NCBI RefSeq assembly: GCF_014196505.1 | Contig: NZ_JACIDW010000011.1 | Coordinates: forward strand, 62,001 to 126,000 | From: Rhizobium metallidurans | GTDB taxonomy: Bacteria > Pseudomonadota > Alphaproteobacteria > Rhizobiales > Rhizobiaceae | Direction: 5' to 3' | Length of the DNA stretch: 64,000 bases | Part shown: piece by piece, positions 47,617-56,673 of the stretch | Layout of the letters: each line of letters starts with the position of its first letter | Position numbering within the stretch: position 1 is the first letter of the stretch | Translations under genes and position numbers: made by a program | Notes under the pieces: model-generated | The model's database searches: none | What the model saw: only the letters and a program-made list of their open reading frames with translations | Told to the model about the DNA's origin: nothing

Positions 47617-48339
47617 GTGACAATCTTGCTTGAGGTATGCGTGGATAGCCCGCGCGGTCTGGCGGCGGCCATAGAAGGCGGCGCCGATCGTATCGAACTG
47701 TGCTCGGCGCTTGAAATCGGCGGGCTCACGCCTGTCGCCGGCATGATGAAGGCGGCCGCCGCCGCGCCCATCCCCGTCTACGCGATGATCCGCCCGCATG
47801 CCGGCCCCTTCGTGTTCGACAGCGGCGACGAAGCGGCGATGATGGCGGATATCGATGCCGTCAGAGCCTTCGGCCTCGCCGGCGTGGTCATCGGGGCAAA
47901 CCGTGAGGACGGCACGCTCGACATGCCGCTGCTGCGCCGCTTGAAAGCGCATGCCGCCGGCCTCGGCTCGACCCTGCATCGCGCCTTCGATCTCGTTCCC
48001 GATCCCGACGCGGCCTTGGAGCAGGCCGTCGAGCTCGGCTGCGAGCGCATCCTCACTTCCGGCTGCATTCCCAAGGCCATCGACGGCCTGGAAACATTGA
48101 CGCGGCTGTCGAGGAAGGCGGCCGGGCGGATATCGATCATGCCGGGCAGCGGCGTGCGCCCCGCCAACGCGCCGCAGATCCTGCGCGCCACCGGCGCCCG
48201 CGAAATTCACGGCTCCTGCAGCTCGCCTGTGAGCAATGTCGATCCCCGCGCCGTCGCCTTCGGTTTCGAGGCCGCATCGCCCAACCGGACGGACGCGTCC
48301 ATCGTGCGCCAGATGCGCGAGGCGATCGACAGTCTTTAG
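47617..48339 (+). CDS. cutC: CutC-family protein
   Basis: The start is GTG 47617, behind GGGAGGAAA, giving 240 aa (family about 250). The TIM-barrel core shows LLEVCVDSPRGLAAAIEGGA, DRIELCSALEIGGLTP, the GVVIGANREDGTLD region and TLHRAFDLVPDP. CutC was named for copper homeostasis, but its biochemical role remains unclear. Its stop overlaps that of the zinc dehydrogenase gene on the other strand (TTAG). Confidence 0.9.
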   Translation: MTILLEVCVDSPRGLAAAIEGGADRIELCSALEIGGLTPVAGMMKAAAAAPIPVYAMIRPHAGPFVFDSGDEAAMMADIDAVRAFGLAGVVIGANREDGTLDMPLLRRLKAHAAGLGSTLHRAFDLVPDPDAALEQAVELGCERILTSGCIPKAIDGLETLTRLSRKAAGRISIMPGSGVRPANAPQILRATGAREIHGSCSSPVSNVDPRAVAFGFEAASPNRTDASIVRQMREAIDSL

Positions 48340-49352
48340 CCGACTTTGATGACGGCCTTGATCAGGCCGCTCTTCTCATGCGCCCAGCGCGCCAGATCGC
48401 GCGGCGTATCGGAAAGCGTCGTGCGGTGGGTGATCAGCCGGTCCACTGGCACGAGGCCGTTGGCGATCGAGGCCGCCACATGCTCGAAATCGATCCGCGT
48501 CGCGTTGCGGCTGCCGATCACCATCATCTCGCGTTTGTGGAACTCGGGGTCCGAAAAGCGGATATCGTCCTTCACGACGCTGACCAGAACCAGCGCGCCG
48601 CCATGCGCGACGAACTGGAACGCCTTTTCCATCGACGGGCCGTAGCCGGTCGCGTCGAAAACGACGTCGAAGCCGTCCCCGCCGGTTTTCGCCTTGACCG
48701 CGTCGAGCGTCGTATCGTCGGCGATGATGCCGGATGCGAAGCCGAAGCGTTCGGCGGCCATCTCCAGCCGCTCGGCACTGGTGTCGAGCAAGGTCACGTC
48801 ATGGCCGGCGATCCGCGAAAAGATCGCGGCCCCAAGGCCGATCGGACCGGCGCCGATGACCAGCGCGCGCGAGCCTTCAGGCGAAAGCGATCGGCGCACG
48901 GCATGCGCCCCGATCGCCAGGAATTCCACCGTCGCCGCCGCCTCCAGGCTCAGCCCCTGGGCCGCATAGAGATTGCCCGCCGGAACCGTGATCTCCTCGC
49001 AGAGCGCCCCGTCCGTGTGGACGCCGAGCACCTTGATATTGATGCAGCAGTTCGCCTTGTCCTTGCGGCAGGCCACGCATTGGCCGCACGAGATATATGG
49101 ATTGACGATGACAGGCGTGCCGACCGCGATCTCGACGCCGGCGCCGGTTTCCACCACGGTCGCGGAGATCTCGTGGCCTATCACCCGCGGATATTCGAGA
49201 AACGGATGCTTGCCCTCGAAGATATGGTAGTCGGTGCCGCAGATGCCGACATGGCTGACGGCGAGCCGCGCCCAGCCTGGAGCCGGCGTGCCGGGGGAGG
49301 GGCGCTCGACGATCTCGAGAACACCCGGTTGTTGGCAAAGCACGGCTTTCAT
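48336..49352 (-). CDS. zinc-dependent alcohol dehydrogenase (sugar or sugar-acid dehydrogenase)
   Basis: The 338-aa MDR-family enzyme (ATG 49352) has the catalytic zinc site GICGTDYHIFEGKHP with the downstream GHE, the four-cysteine structural zinc lobe CGQCVACRKDKANC, and the NAD-binding motif VIGAGPIGLGAA. It is the last gene of the fucose-like operon, so it probably oxidises a keto-deoxy sugar acid or sugar made by the other enzymes (inference). Confidence 0.88.
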   Translation of the reverse strand: MKAVLCQQPGVLEIVERPSPGTPAPGWARLAVSHVGICGTDYHIFEGKHPFLEYPRVIGHEISATVVETGAGVEIAVGTPVIVNPYISCGQCVACRKDKANCCINIKVLGVHTDGALCEEITVPAGNLYAAQGLSLEAAATVEFLAIGAHAVRRSLSPEGSRALVIGAGPIGLGAAIFSRIAGHDVTLLDTSAERLEMAAERFGFASGIIADDTTLDAVKAKTGGDGFDVVFDATGYGPSMEKAFQFVAHGGALVLVSVVKDDIRFSDPEFHKREMMVIGSRNATRIDFEHVAASIANGLVPVDRLITHRTTLSDTPRDLARWAHEKSGLIKAVIKVG

Positions 49353-49413
49353 GACGGATCCTGCATTCGATTGAAAGGAAGCCGGCGGCAAGGCCGGCGC
49401 CTTATATTGGCGT

Positions 49414-50388
49414 TCAGGAGCTGCGGCGACGGCGCAGCTGGTCGAAGTAGACGATCACGATGATCAAGAGGCCGGTGATGATGCGCTGCCAGAACGAATT
49501 GACGTTGAGCAGGTTCGCGCCGTTGTTGATCGTGGCGAGGATGAAGGCGCCGATCAGCGGGCCATGCACGGAGCCGACCGCGCCGAACAGCGAGGTGCCG
49601 CCGATGACCGACGAGGCGATCGCCTGCAGTTCCCAGCCGTCCGCCTGCGTGGCGTTGCCGATGGCGATACGCGAGGCGAGCAGGACACCGACGAACGCCG
49701 CGAAGGTCGCCGACAGGATATAGGCCATGTAGATGATGCCGTTGACCCTGACACCCGACAGACGCGCCGCCTCGCGATTGGAGCCGACCGCGAAGAGATA
49801 GCGGCCCCAGCGGCTGAGATGCAGGAAGATGTAGGACGGGATCGCCACCAGCACGACCATCCAGAACAGGCTCGGGACGCCGAGGAAGTCGGCGCGGGCG
49901 AAGTTCGTGAAGGGCTCGTTGACGATGTTGATCGTCGAACCGTTGGTGATCAGAAGCCCGATACCGCGCAGCGACGTCAGCGTCGCCAGCGTGATGATGA
50001 AGGGCGGCAGGCCCATCTTGACGATGCCGAAGCCATGAAACACCCCGATCCCGACGCCGATCAAAAGCGTGATCAGGATCGCCGCCCAGACGGGGAAGCC
50101 CGCCTGCAGCAGCCATGCCAGGATGACGGTACAGAAGCCGACGATCGCGCCGACGGAAAGGTCGATGCCGGCGGTGATGATCACGAAGGTCTGGCCAAGC
50201 GCCAGGATCGCCGTCATCGCGCCCTGGCGCAGCAGGTTGGAGATGTTGAGCGGCGTCCAGAAGCTGGCGGTGACGATGCCGAGCAGGATCCACAGGAAGG
50301 CCAGAAGACCGATCAGGGTCAGGCCGAACAGGATGTTGACCTTGCGGCGCGGCGGCGGCGCGGCGATCTCGGTGGGGGTTACGGTCAT
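49414..50388 (-). CDS. CUT2 sugar ABC transporter permease
   Basis: The 324-aa RbsC-type permease has about ten helices with TFVIITAGIDLSVGAIVGFC, the family signature. GGGAGAGAG precedes ATG 50388. It follows the ATPase gene by 23 bases and forms the importer with it and the binding protein at 52081-53067. Confidence 0.93.
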   Translation of the reverse strand: MTVTPTEIAAPPPRRKVNILFGLTLIGLLAFLWILLGIVTASFWTPLNISNLLRQGAMTAILALGQTFVIITAGIDLSVGAIVGFCTVILAWLLQAGFPVWAAILITLLIGVGIGVFHGFGIVKMGLPPFIITLATLTSLRGIGLLITNGSTINIVNEPFTNFARADFLGVPSLFWMVVLVAIPSYIFLHLSRWGRYLFAVGSNREAARLSGVRVNGIIYMAYILSATFAAFVGVLLASRIAIGNATQADGWELQAIASSVIGGTSLFGAVGSVHGPLIGAFILATINNGANLLNVNSFWQRIITGLLIIVIVYFDQLRRRRSS

Positions 50389-50411
50389 TTTTCTCTCTCC
50401 CTCTTGTTCTT

Positions 50412-51962
50412 TTAGACGCCGATCGCTTCGCTCAGCACTTCTTCATGCGTGGCGGCGTGGAAGTCGTGGCTCGCCACGAGCTGGCCACTGCGGAACACAT
50501 GCAGCCGGTCCGCCAGTTCGTAGACCTCGGGCAGGTAGGAGGAGATGAGAATGATCCCCGCGCCCTGCTTCAGCAGCTTGGCGAACAGCCGGTAGATTTC
50601 CGCCTTGGTGCCGACATCGACGCCGACGGTCGGTTCGTCGAAGATGAAGAGCCGCGCCCCATGGCTCAGCCACTTGCCGATGACGACCTTCTGCTGGTTG
50701 CCACCAGACATCGCCGACACCAGCACCCGACGGCTCGGCGTCTTGATCGCCAGGTCACGGATCTGCTGGTCGGCGTTCCTGCTTTCCTCGCCGTGGCTGA
50801 TGACCGGTCCCTTGCTCAGCCGCTTGAAGACCGGCAGGTTGATGTTGAGGCCGATCGGCAGGTTGAGGCAGAGGCCCTGGTCGCGGCGGCTTTCCGGCGC
50901 CAGCGCGATGCCGAGCTCCATCGCGGTGCGCTCGTCCTTGATGTTGACCTTCTTGCCCATCCAGTGAATTTCACCGGCCGTGGTCTTTTCGCGACCGTAA
51001 AGGCCGAGGGCGAATTCGCTGCGTCCGGCGCCGATCAGGCCGTAAAGGCCGACGATCTGTCCTGCCTTCACCGAAAGCGACACGTTCTCGAAGCCCGGCC
51101 CGGACAACCCGCGGACATCGACGATGGTCTCGCCGATCGCAATCTCTTCCTTGTGATAGATCTGCTCGATCGAGCGGTTGATCATCAGCGCGATCAGCTC
51201 GTTCTCGTTGGTTTCGCCGATGTCGCGCGTTCCCACATGGGTGCCGTCGCGCAGCACCGAGACGCGGTCCGCCAGCTCGAAGACTTCTTCCATGCGATGG
51301 CTGATATAGACGATCGTCACGCCTTCGTTCTGCAGGCGGCGGATGAGCTTGAAGAGCTGCGCCGATTCCTGGCGCGTCAGATAGGCGGTCGGCTCGTCGA
51401 AGATCAGGAACTGCGTGCCGCGCATGGCGGCGCGGGCGGTCGCGACCAGCTGCTGCTGGCCGATCGTCAGGTCGCTCAAGGGCACGCCGGCCGGCAGGCC
51501 GAAGCCGAGATCGTTGAGGACGGCCTGCGCCATCTTCTCCATCTCCCGCTTGCGCATCAGGCCGTATTGATTGACCTCGTCGCCGAGGAAGAGATTGGCC
51601 GCCACCGTCAGGTGCGGGCAGAGAACGACTTCCTGGTGCACGGCGTTGATGCCGCGCGCGATCGCCTCGTTGGGCGTCGCCAGCGCGACCGGGCGTCCGC
51701 ACCAGAGCACTTCGCCCGCCGTACGGGTGATGACGCCGGTCAGAAGCTTGATCAGCGTCGACTTGCCGGCGCCGTTTTCGCCGACGATCGCGTGGATCTC
51801 GCCGGCGAGGAAAGTGATCGTCGCCGGTTTCAGCGCCTGCACATATCCGTAATTCTTCTGCAATCCCTTGAGTTCGAGGATCGGGGCACCCGCGGGTACG
51901 CGGTCCGCCTCCTTCAGCTTGGCGCTGTCATCGTGGCGATGACTGACCTCTTCCAGGCTCAT
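50412..51962 (-). CDS. CUT2 sugar ABC transporter ATPase (double domain)
   Basis: The 516-aa RbsA/MglA-type protein has two ABC domains: the first with GENGAGKST, LTIGQQQLVATARA and LIFDEPTAYL, the second degenerate in Walker A (YGLIGAGRSEFA) but with SGGNQQKVVIGKWL and FDEPTVGVD. ATG 51962 has the site GAGGAGGAAA; two upstream in-frame ATGs lack one. A terminator-like hairpin separates it from the binding-protein gene. Confidence 0.94.
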   Translation of the reverse strand: MSLEEVSHRHDDSAKLKEADRVPAGAPILELKGLQKNYGYVQALKPATITFLAGEIHAIVGENGAGKSTLIKLLTGVITRTAGEVLWCGRPVALATPNEAIARGINAVHQEVVLCPHLTVAANLFLGDEVNQYGLMRKREMEKMAQAVLNDLGFGLPAGVPLSDLTIGQQQLVATARAAMRGTQFLIFDEPTAYLTRQESAQLFKLIRRLQNEGVTIVYISHRMEEVFELADRVSVLRDGTHVGTRDIGETNENELIALMINRSIEQIYHKEEIAIGETIVDVRGLSGPGFENVSLSVKAGQIVGLYGLIGAGRSEFALGLYGREKTTAGEIHWMGKKVNIKDERTAMELGIALAPESRRDQGLCLNLPIGLNINLPVFKRLSKGPVISHGEESRNADQQIRDLAIKTPSRRVLVSAMSGGNQQKVVIGKWLSHGARLFIFDEPTVGVDVGTKAEIYRLFAKLLKQGAGIILISSYLPEVYELADRLHVFRSGQLVASHDFHAATHEEVLSEAIGV

Positions 51963-52040
51963 GTGCGTTTCCTCCTCGCGAATTGCCATGCCGTCCTTCG
52001 CCGTCCGCTCCTCCCTAGGAGTTCGGCTGAAGGGAAGAAA

Positions 52041-52068
52041 GGCCGCGCGGGATCGCTCCCGCACGGCC
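52041..52068 (-). terminator. terminator or attenuator behind the sugar-binding protein gene
   Basis: On the minus strand a 12-base stem with one mismatch (52068-52057 with 52052-52041, loop GCGA) is followed by TTTCTT. Partial termination here would keep binding protein in excess over the membrane parts. Confidence 0.7.
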
Positions 52069-52080
52069 ATCGTCAGTTCG

Positions 52081-53067
52081 TTACTTGACCTTCGGGTTCA
52101 GGAGAGCGTCGATCTTCGGGTCGCTCATATTGGCCTTGGTGACGAGGTTGGCGCCGGTATCGACCTTCTCCTCGACCTTTTCGCCCTTGGACACGGCAAG
52201 CGCGGTCTTCACGCCATCATAGCCCATGCGATAGGGGTCCTGCACGACGAGGCCAGCCAGCGAGCCGTCCTTGAGGAAGCCGACCGTCTTGTCGTCGCTG
52301 TCGAAGGCGATGACCTTGATCTTGTCGCCGAGCTTGTTTTCGGCGATCGCCTGGCCGACGCCCTGGCCGAGGATGAGGTTCGAGGCGAACGCACCCACGA
52401 GGTTCGGGTTGGCGGTGATCAGGTCGGTCATCATGTTGAGGCCGGTCGTCGCCTGGCCGTCACCGTACTTGTCGGCGATCACCTTGAGGCCCGGGTACTT
52501 GGTCTTCACCTGGTCCAGGAAGCCTTCGCGGCGCTGTTCCAGCGAGCCGACGCCCGGCAGGTTGGTGAGGATGACGACTTCGCCTTCTTCCTTGCCGGTC
52601 ATTTCCTTGATCGCCGCCGCCAGGCCGTCGGCTGCGATGCGGCCGCCCTGGACGTTGTCGGTGGTGAGGAACGACTTGAAGGCCTTCGAATCCGCGGCCG
52701 AGTCAATGCCGATGATCGGAACGGACTTGGCGGCTTCGTCGATCGGCTTGCCGAGCGCCTTGAACTCGGTCGGCGAGATGACGATCGCCGCCGGCTTGCC
52801 GGCAACGGCGTTCTCGAGAATGCTGATCTGGCCGTTCACGTCGGATTCTGCCTGTGCGCCAAGCTCAGGAACGTTGACGCCGAGATCCTTGCCAGCGGCG
52901 CGGGCGCCGGCAAGCACGATCTGCCAGTAGAAGGACGTGGTGTCCTTGACGATGATCGGAATGGTCACGTCCGCCGCGAAGGACGGCATCGGCATGGCCG
53001 TTGCCATGACGGCTGCGCCCGCCATGGCGGTAAAGGCGCGACGCGAAAGAATGGACTTCATGCGCAT
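52081..53067 (-). CDS. CUT2 sugar ABC transporter substrate-binding protein
   Basis: From ATG 53067 (AGGAGAACC site) the product has 328 aa, with a signal peptide that carries a twin arginine (LSRRAFTAMAGAAVMATAM) and cleavage near FAADV, then the ribose-binding-like fold (IPIIVKDTTSFYWQIVLAGA). Export by Tat or Sec is possible. It is encoded with a FucU-type mutarotase and a sugar oxidation set, so L-fucose or a similar sugar is the likely ligand (inference). Confidence 0.93.
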   Translation of the reverse strand: MRMKSILSRRAFTAMAGAAVMATAMPMPSFAADVTIPIIVKDTTSFYWQIVLAGARAAGKDLGVNVPELGAQAESDVNGQISILENAVAGKPAAIVISPTEFKALGKPIDEAAKSVPIIGIDSAADSKAFKSFLTTDNVQGGRIAADGLAAAIKEMTGKEEGEVVILTNLPGVGSLEQRREGFLDQVKTKYPGLKVIADKYGDGQATTGLNMMTDLITANPNLVGAFASNLILGQGVGQAIAENKLGDKIKVIAFDSDDKTVGFLKDGSLAGLVVQDPYRMGYDGVKTALAVSKGEKVEEKVDTGANLVTKANMSDPKIDALLNPKVK

Positions 53068-53129
53068 GTTGGTTCTCCTCTCAGGTGCGTTCTCCTCCAG
53101 GAAATCTCTCGCGAACGCGAACGAGAGAC

Positions 53130-53152
53130 TTTTATCGATAAAAAACATTTCC
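53130..53152. promoter_or_regulatory. operator-like box upstream of the sugar-binding protein gene
   Basis: TTTTATCGATAAAA (53130-53143) is a perfect 14-base palindrome running into AACATTTCC. It matches the box at 56491-56513 at 19 of 23 positions. A probable regulator site of the operon. Confidence 0.5.
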
Positions 53153-53394
53153 GAGTTCGAAGCTAGCCGAGGCCTGCCCTGATTGCAAGTCTGTGTGGGA
53201 TAAGCCCTTTGGCTCTTTCCGCCCCGGTACCTGCCCCCGGTCTCCGACCGAGCAGCCGACGTCAAAGCGCCGGCAACTCGTTCTTCCATACCCTCCGGCC
53301 TTTTCCATCCAGGACCGGATGTCTCTCCAGGACATCCAGCCCGCAAGGCCGTCGCGTTCGATTTATGAAATATAGGTTCCGCGCGAATGTCAAT

Positions 53395-53412
53395 ACGGAA
53401 CGTTTATTCCGT
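53395..53412. promoter_or_regulatory. palindrome ACGGAA-N6-TTCCGT between fucU and the binding-protein gene
   Basis: ACGGAACGTTTATTCCGT is a 6-6-6 inverted repeat; its minus strand reads GGAATAAACGTTCC, sharing AATAAAC with the box at 56491. The rest of 53068-53420 (353 bases) contains no gene; a TTGACA on the minus strand near 53387-53392 may belong to an internal promoter. Confidence 0.45.
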
Positions 53413-53420
53413 TTCTATCC

Positions 53421-53867
53421 TTATCCCCAGAATACCTCGTCCGGCAGCACCACGCCCTTCTTCAGGATCAGGTTGCCATAAAGCCGGAACTCGGTGGTCG
53501 CGACGATATAGGCGGCCTTGCGCGACCGTTCGTAAAAGGCGAAACGCTCGAGCGTCGAAATCGAGAAATCGCCCGCGCGCTTGGACACGATGGTCTGAAA
53601 TTCCTTGCAGACCTCGGGCACCGCGGTCGGATCGCCCACCACTTCCATGACCCAGGCCGATTCCGGCACGAACGTATCGAGCGGCATGTGGCTGAGAATG
53701 GCTTCCGCCATGGCGGTCGCGCTGACGCCGTCGGCGCGGATCATTTCCGGGCCCATGGAAAAGGACGGGAAGTTGGCATCGGCGATGACGATCTCGTCTC
53801 CATGGCCCATGCGCGCGATGGCGCACAGGAGATCGGGGCTGAGAACGGGGTGAATTCCTTTGAGCAT
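53421..53867 (-). CDS. fucU: L-fucose mutarotase-like protein (RbsD/FucU family)
   Basis: The 148-aa protein has the FucU pattern MLKGIHPVLSPDLLCAIARM, GHGDEIVIADANFPSFSMGP, and the C-terminal RLYGNLILKKGVV. FucU interconverts the alpha and beta anomers of L-fucose. It lies 12 bases behind the aldo/keto reductase gene in the same operon, ahead of the transporter genes, which supports a fucose-like substrate. Confidence 0.88.
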   Translation of the reverse strand: MLKGIHPVLSPDLLCAIARMGHGDEIVIADANFPSFSMGPEMIRADGVSATAMAEAILSHMPLDTFVPESAWVMEVVGDPTAVPEVCKEFQTIVSKRAGDFSISTLERFAFYERSRKAAYIVATTEFRLYGNLILKKGVVLPDEVFWG

Positions 53868-53879
53868 TCTGTTCTTTCC

Positions 53880-54899
53880 TTAAACGCGGACAGCGTCGTC
53901 GCCGAGCGGCGGCGCAACGAGCGTGAAGCTATCGAATTCCGGATAGATCGTCTCCGGCAAAATCGGTGAGAAGAGCTCCATGTTGCGCGCCACGCTGGAT
54001 GCCTTGCCGGTGCCGATCAGCACCGACGAGACAACAGGATCGCGCAGCGCGAACTGCAGCGCCGGCGCGGCGAGCGACACACCGTTCTTCTTGGCGACTT
54101 CTTCCATGCCGCGCACCTTGGCCAGTACCTCTTCCGTCGCCGGCATGTAGTCGAAGTTCGACCCTGCCACGGCACCGGTCGCGAGAATGCCGGAGTTGAA
54201 GACGCCGCCGACCACAAGCGAGGTCCCCTTCTTGCGGCAAAGCGGCAGCAGCTCGGCTTCGGCCGAGCGGTCGAGCAGCGTGTAGCGCCCTGCCATCAGG
54301 ATGCAGTCGATATCGGCATTTCGCATGACGTCGAGGCAGACGGGCACTTCATTGACACCGAGCCCGAAGGCCTTGATCGCGCCCGTCTTCTTCAGTGCCT
54401 CCAGCGCCTTGATGCCGGTATCGAGGAATTGCTTGAGATAGACGGCGTTCTTCGCGGCGCCATGCGTATAGCCGCCGATATCGTGAACATAGAGGATATC
54501 GATGCGGTTCAGCCCCAGCCGGGCGTAGCTGAATTCGACCGAGCGCATGATGCCGTCATAGGAATAGTCGTAATCGGCATCGAAGGAGAGCGGATCGACG
54601 TAAGAGTAGTCGGGAACCGTCCCCGTCGGCACCGGTCTGAGCAGCCGCCCGACCTTGCTTGACAGCACCCATTCGCTTTCCGGCTTGCCGCGCAGAAAAT
54701 CGCCGACATGGCGCTCGCCGAGACCCAGTCCGTACCAGGGCGCCACGTCGAAATAGCGGATGCCGCTATCCCAGGCGGCGTCGAGCGTCTCCATTGCCTG
54801 CTCGCGCGGGCAGGCGCGGTAGAGGCCGCCAAGTGCCGCGGCGCCGAAGCTTACTTCGGTCACCTCGAGCTCGGTCCGGCCGATCCTCCTCGTCTTCAT
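53880..54899 (-). CDS. aldo/keto reductase (L-fucose/D-threo-aldose 1-dehydrogenase type)
   Basis: The 339-aa protein has the AKR barrel with catalytic residues in YFDVAPWYGLGLGE (Asp, Tyr), a Lys in SSKVGRLLRP and His in ILYVHDIGGYTH. It looks like the AKR group that includes L-fucose dehydrogenase and pyridoxal 4-dehydrogenase. It would oxidise the sugar to its lactone with NAD(P). AGGGAGGA precedes ATG 54899 (ATG 54902 is adjacent). Confidence 0.88.
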   Translation of the reverse strand: MKTRRIGRTELEVTEVSFGAAALGGLYRACPREQAMETLDAAWDSGIRYFDVAPWYGLGLGERHVGDFLRGKPESEWVLSSKVGRLLRPVPTGTVPDYSYVDPLSFDADYDYSYDGIMRSVEFSYARLGLNRIDILYVHDIGGYTHGAAKNAVYLKQFLDTGIKALEALKKTGAIKAFGLGVNEVPVCLDVMRNADIDCILMAGRYTLLDRSAEAELLPLCRKKGTSLVVGGVFNSGILATGAVAGSNFDYMPATEEVLAKVRGMEEVAKKNGVSLAAPALQFALRDPVVSSVLIGTGKASSVARNMELFSPILPETIYPEFDSFTLVAPPLGDDAVRV

Positions 54900-54931
54900 C
54901 ATTCCTCCCTGAAGACTGTGTCCAATATTGA

Positions 54932-56434
54932 TTAGAGCGTCGCTCCGAGATGCCAAGGCACGAATTCGTTATCGCCGTAGCCGAACTCCTCGCTCTTGGT
55001 CTTCCTGCCGGATGCCGTATCGATGATCAGGTCGAAGATCTCGCGCCCCTTGCCCGAGATCGTCGCATCGCCGCTGGCGATCGTGCCGCAGTCGATGTCC
55101 ATGTCCTCTTCCATCGAGGCATAGAGCGCCGAATTGCTGGAGAGCTTGATCGACGGTGCCGGCCGACAGCCGAAGCAGCTGCCCCGCCCGGTGGTGAATG
55201 CGATCATGTTGGCGCCGCCGGCGACCTGGCCGGTGGCCGAGACAGGGTCGTAGCCGGGTGTGTCCATGAAGACGAGCCCGGGTGCCGTCACCCGTTCGGC
55301 ATAGCCATAAACCGCCGTCAGCGGCGAACGCCCGCCCTTGGCCACGGCCCCGAGCGACTTTTCCAGGATGGTCGTCAGCCCGCCGCGCTTGTTGCCGGGG
55401 GAGGGGTTGTTGTCGAGCGAGGCGCCGTGCATCGCCACGTATTTCTCCCACCAGACGATCTTCTCGTCGAGCTTGCGGGCGACTTCCTCGCTGACCGCGC
55501 GGCTGCGCAGCAAGTGCTCGGCGCCGTAGATCTCGGAGGTCTCCGACAGGATCGCCGTGCCGCCGGCAGCCGCCAGAAGGTCGGCCGCGACACCGAGCGC
55601 CGGATTGGCGGTAATCCCCGAGAAACCATCGGAACCGCCGCACTGCATGCCGATGATGATGTCGCTGATCGGCAGCGGCACGCGGCGCTCGCGCCCGACA
55701 TCGTCGGCGATCTCCTTCAGCATGCCCATGGCGCGCTCGACGGCGCGGCGCGATCCGCCGGCATCCTGAATGTTGAAATGGCGCTTGGAATTGCCGGCGC
55801 CGCTCTGGCCGTAGAGCGTCAGCTGGTTGACCTCGCAGCCGAGCCCGATCATCAGCACGCCGCCGAAATTCACATGCCTCGTATAGCCGGCAAGCGTGCG
55901 GTGCAGAACGGCCATGCCGTCGCCGGTCGAGCTCATGCCGCAGCCCTGGTCGTGGACGATAGGCACGAAGCCGTCGATGCCCTCGTAATGCGGCAGGATG
56001 GTGCGGTTGGCCTGGTCGGCGATGGCGCGACAGACCGTGGTGGAACAGTTCACGCTGGCGATGATGCCGATATAGTTGCGCGTCGCCGAACGTCCGTCGG
56101 CGCGCTTGTAGCCCATGAAGGTGCGCGCCCGGTCGGCCGCACTCGCTTCTTCCGGCGCCGAATTGGCGGTGGCGGCCAGGCGGTCGTTTTCGAAATGCAG
56201 GTTCTGGCTATGGATGTGCTGGCCGGCCTTGACGTCAGCGGTCGTGCGCCCGATCGCCTGCCCGTACTTCACGACCGGCTGACCGAGCGCGATATCTTCG
56301 AGCGCGATCTTGTGGCCGGGGTCGATCTTATCGAGCGTCGTCACCCCCGCAACCGTCTCGCCGGCGGCGATCGGGGCCGTGGCCACAGCGACGTTGTCGC
56401 CTGATGACAGGATAATCCAAGGGTCTTTCTTCAA
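54932..56434 (-). CDS. UxaA-family sugar-acid dehydratase
   Basis: A TTG at 56434 behind AGGGAGAAG gives 500 aa, the usual UxaA length. An N-terminal SAF domain (about 1-80) precedes the catalytic part with RNYIGIIASVNCSTT, HDQGCGMSSTGDG, GLGCEVNQ, MQCGGSDGFSG and RGSCFGCRPAPSIKLSSN; the cysteines probably bind iron. Known members dehydrate D-altronate or galactarate; here a fuconate-like acid is likely from context. It is the first gene of the leftward operon. A frame open to 56680 is not coding. Confidence 0.88.
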   Translation of the reverse strand: MKKDPWIILSSGDNVAVATAPIAAGETVAGVTTLDKIDPGHKIALEDIALGQPVVKYGQAIGRTTADVKAGQHIHSQNLHFENDRLAATANSAPEEASAADRARTFMGYKRADGRSATRNYIGIIASVNCSTTVCRAIADQANRTILPHYEGIDGFVPIVHDQGCGMSSTGDGMAVLHRTLAGYTRHVNFGGVLMIGLGCEVNQLTLYGQSGAGNSKRHFNIQDAGGSRRAVERAMGMLKEIADDVGRERRVPLPISDIIIGMQCGGSDGFSGITANPALGVAADLLAAAGGTAILSETSEIYGAEHLLRSRAVSEEVARKLDEKIVWWEKYVAMHGASLDNNPSPGNKRGGLTTILEKSLGAVAKGGRSPLTAVYGYAERVTAPGLVFMDTPGYDPVSATGQVAGGANMIAFTTGRGSCFGCRPAPSIKLSSNSALYASMEEDMDIDCGTIASGDATISGKGREIFDLIIDTASGRKTKSEEFGYGDNEFVPWHLGATL

Positions 56435-56490
56435 CGATCTTCTCCCTAGGGAAACACTCGCTGCATTGGCGAATGCGCATTGCTTTTGTT

Positions 56491-56513
56491 TTTTATCTAC
56501 AATAAACATTTTC
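56491..56513. promoter_or_regulatory. operator-like box in the GntR/UxaA divergent region
   Basis: The box reads TTTTATCTAC (56491-56500) then AATAAACATTTTC. It differs from the box at 53130-53152 at four positions only. It lies between the divergent UxaA operon and the GntR-type regulator gene. Confidence 0.5.
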
Positions 56514-56673
56514 AAGTCAACGGGATTATTGATCCTGTGGACGAGGGAGGCAAACAGCCGCGGACGATCCAAAATAAGATAAGGATCGCCGAGAGATAAG
56601 TTCCTGCCATGCGCCGGCGCCCGCCAATCGCGGGCCCTCGCCGCGTGCGGCGGGGCAACGAGGCGGGGTGTGC

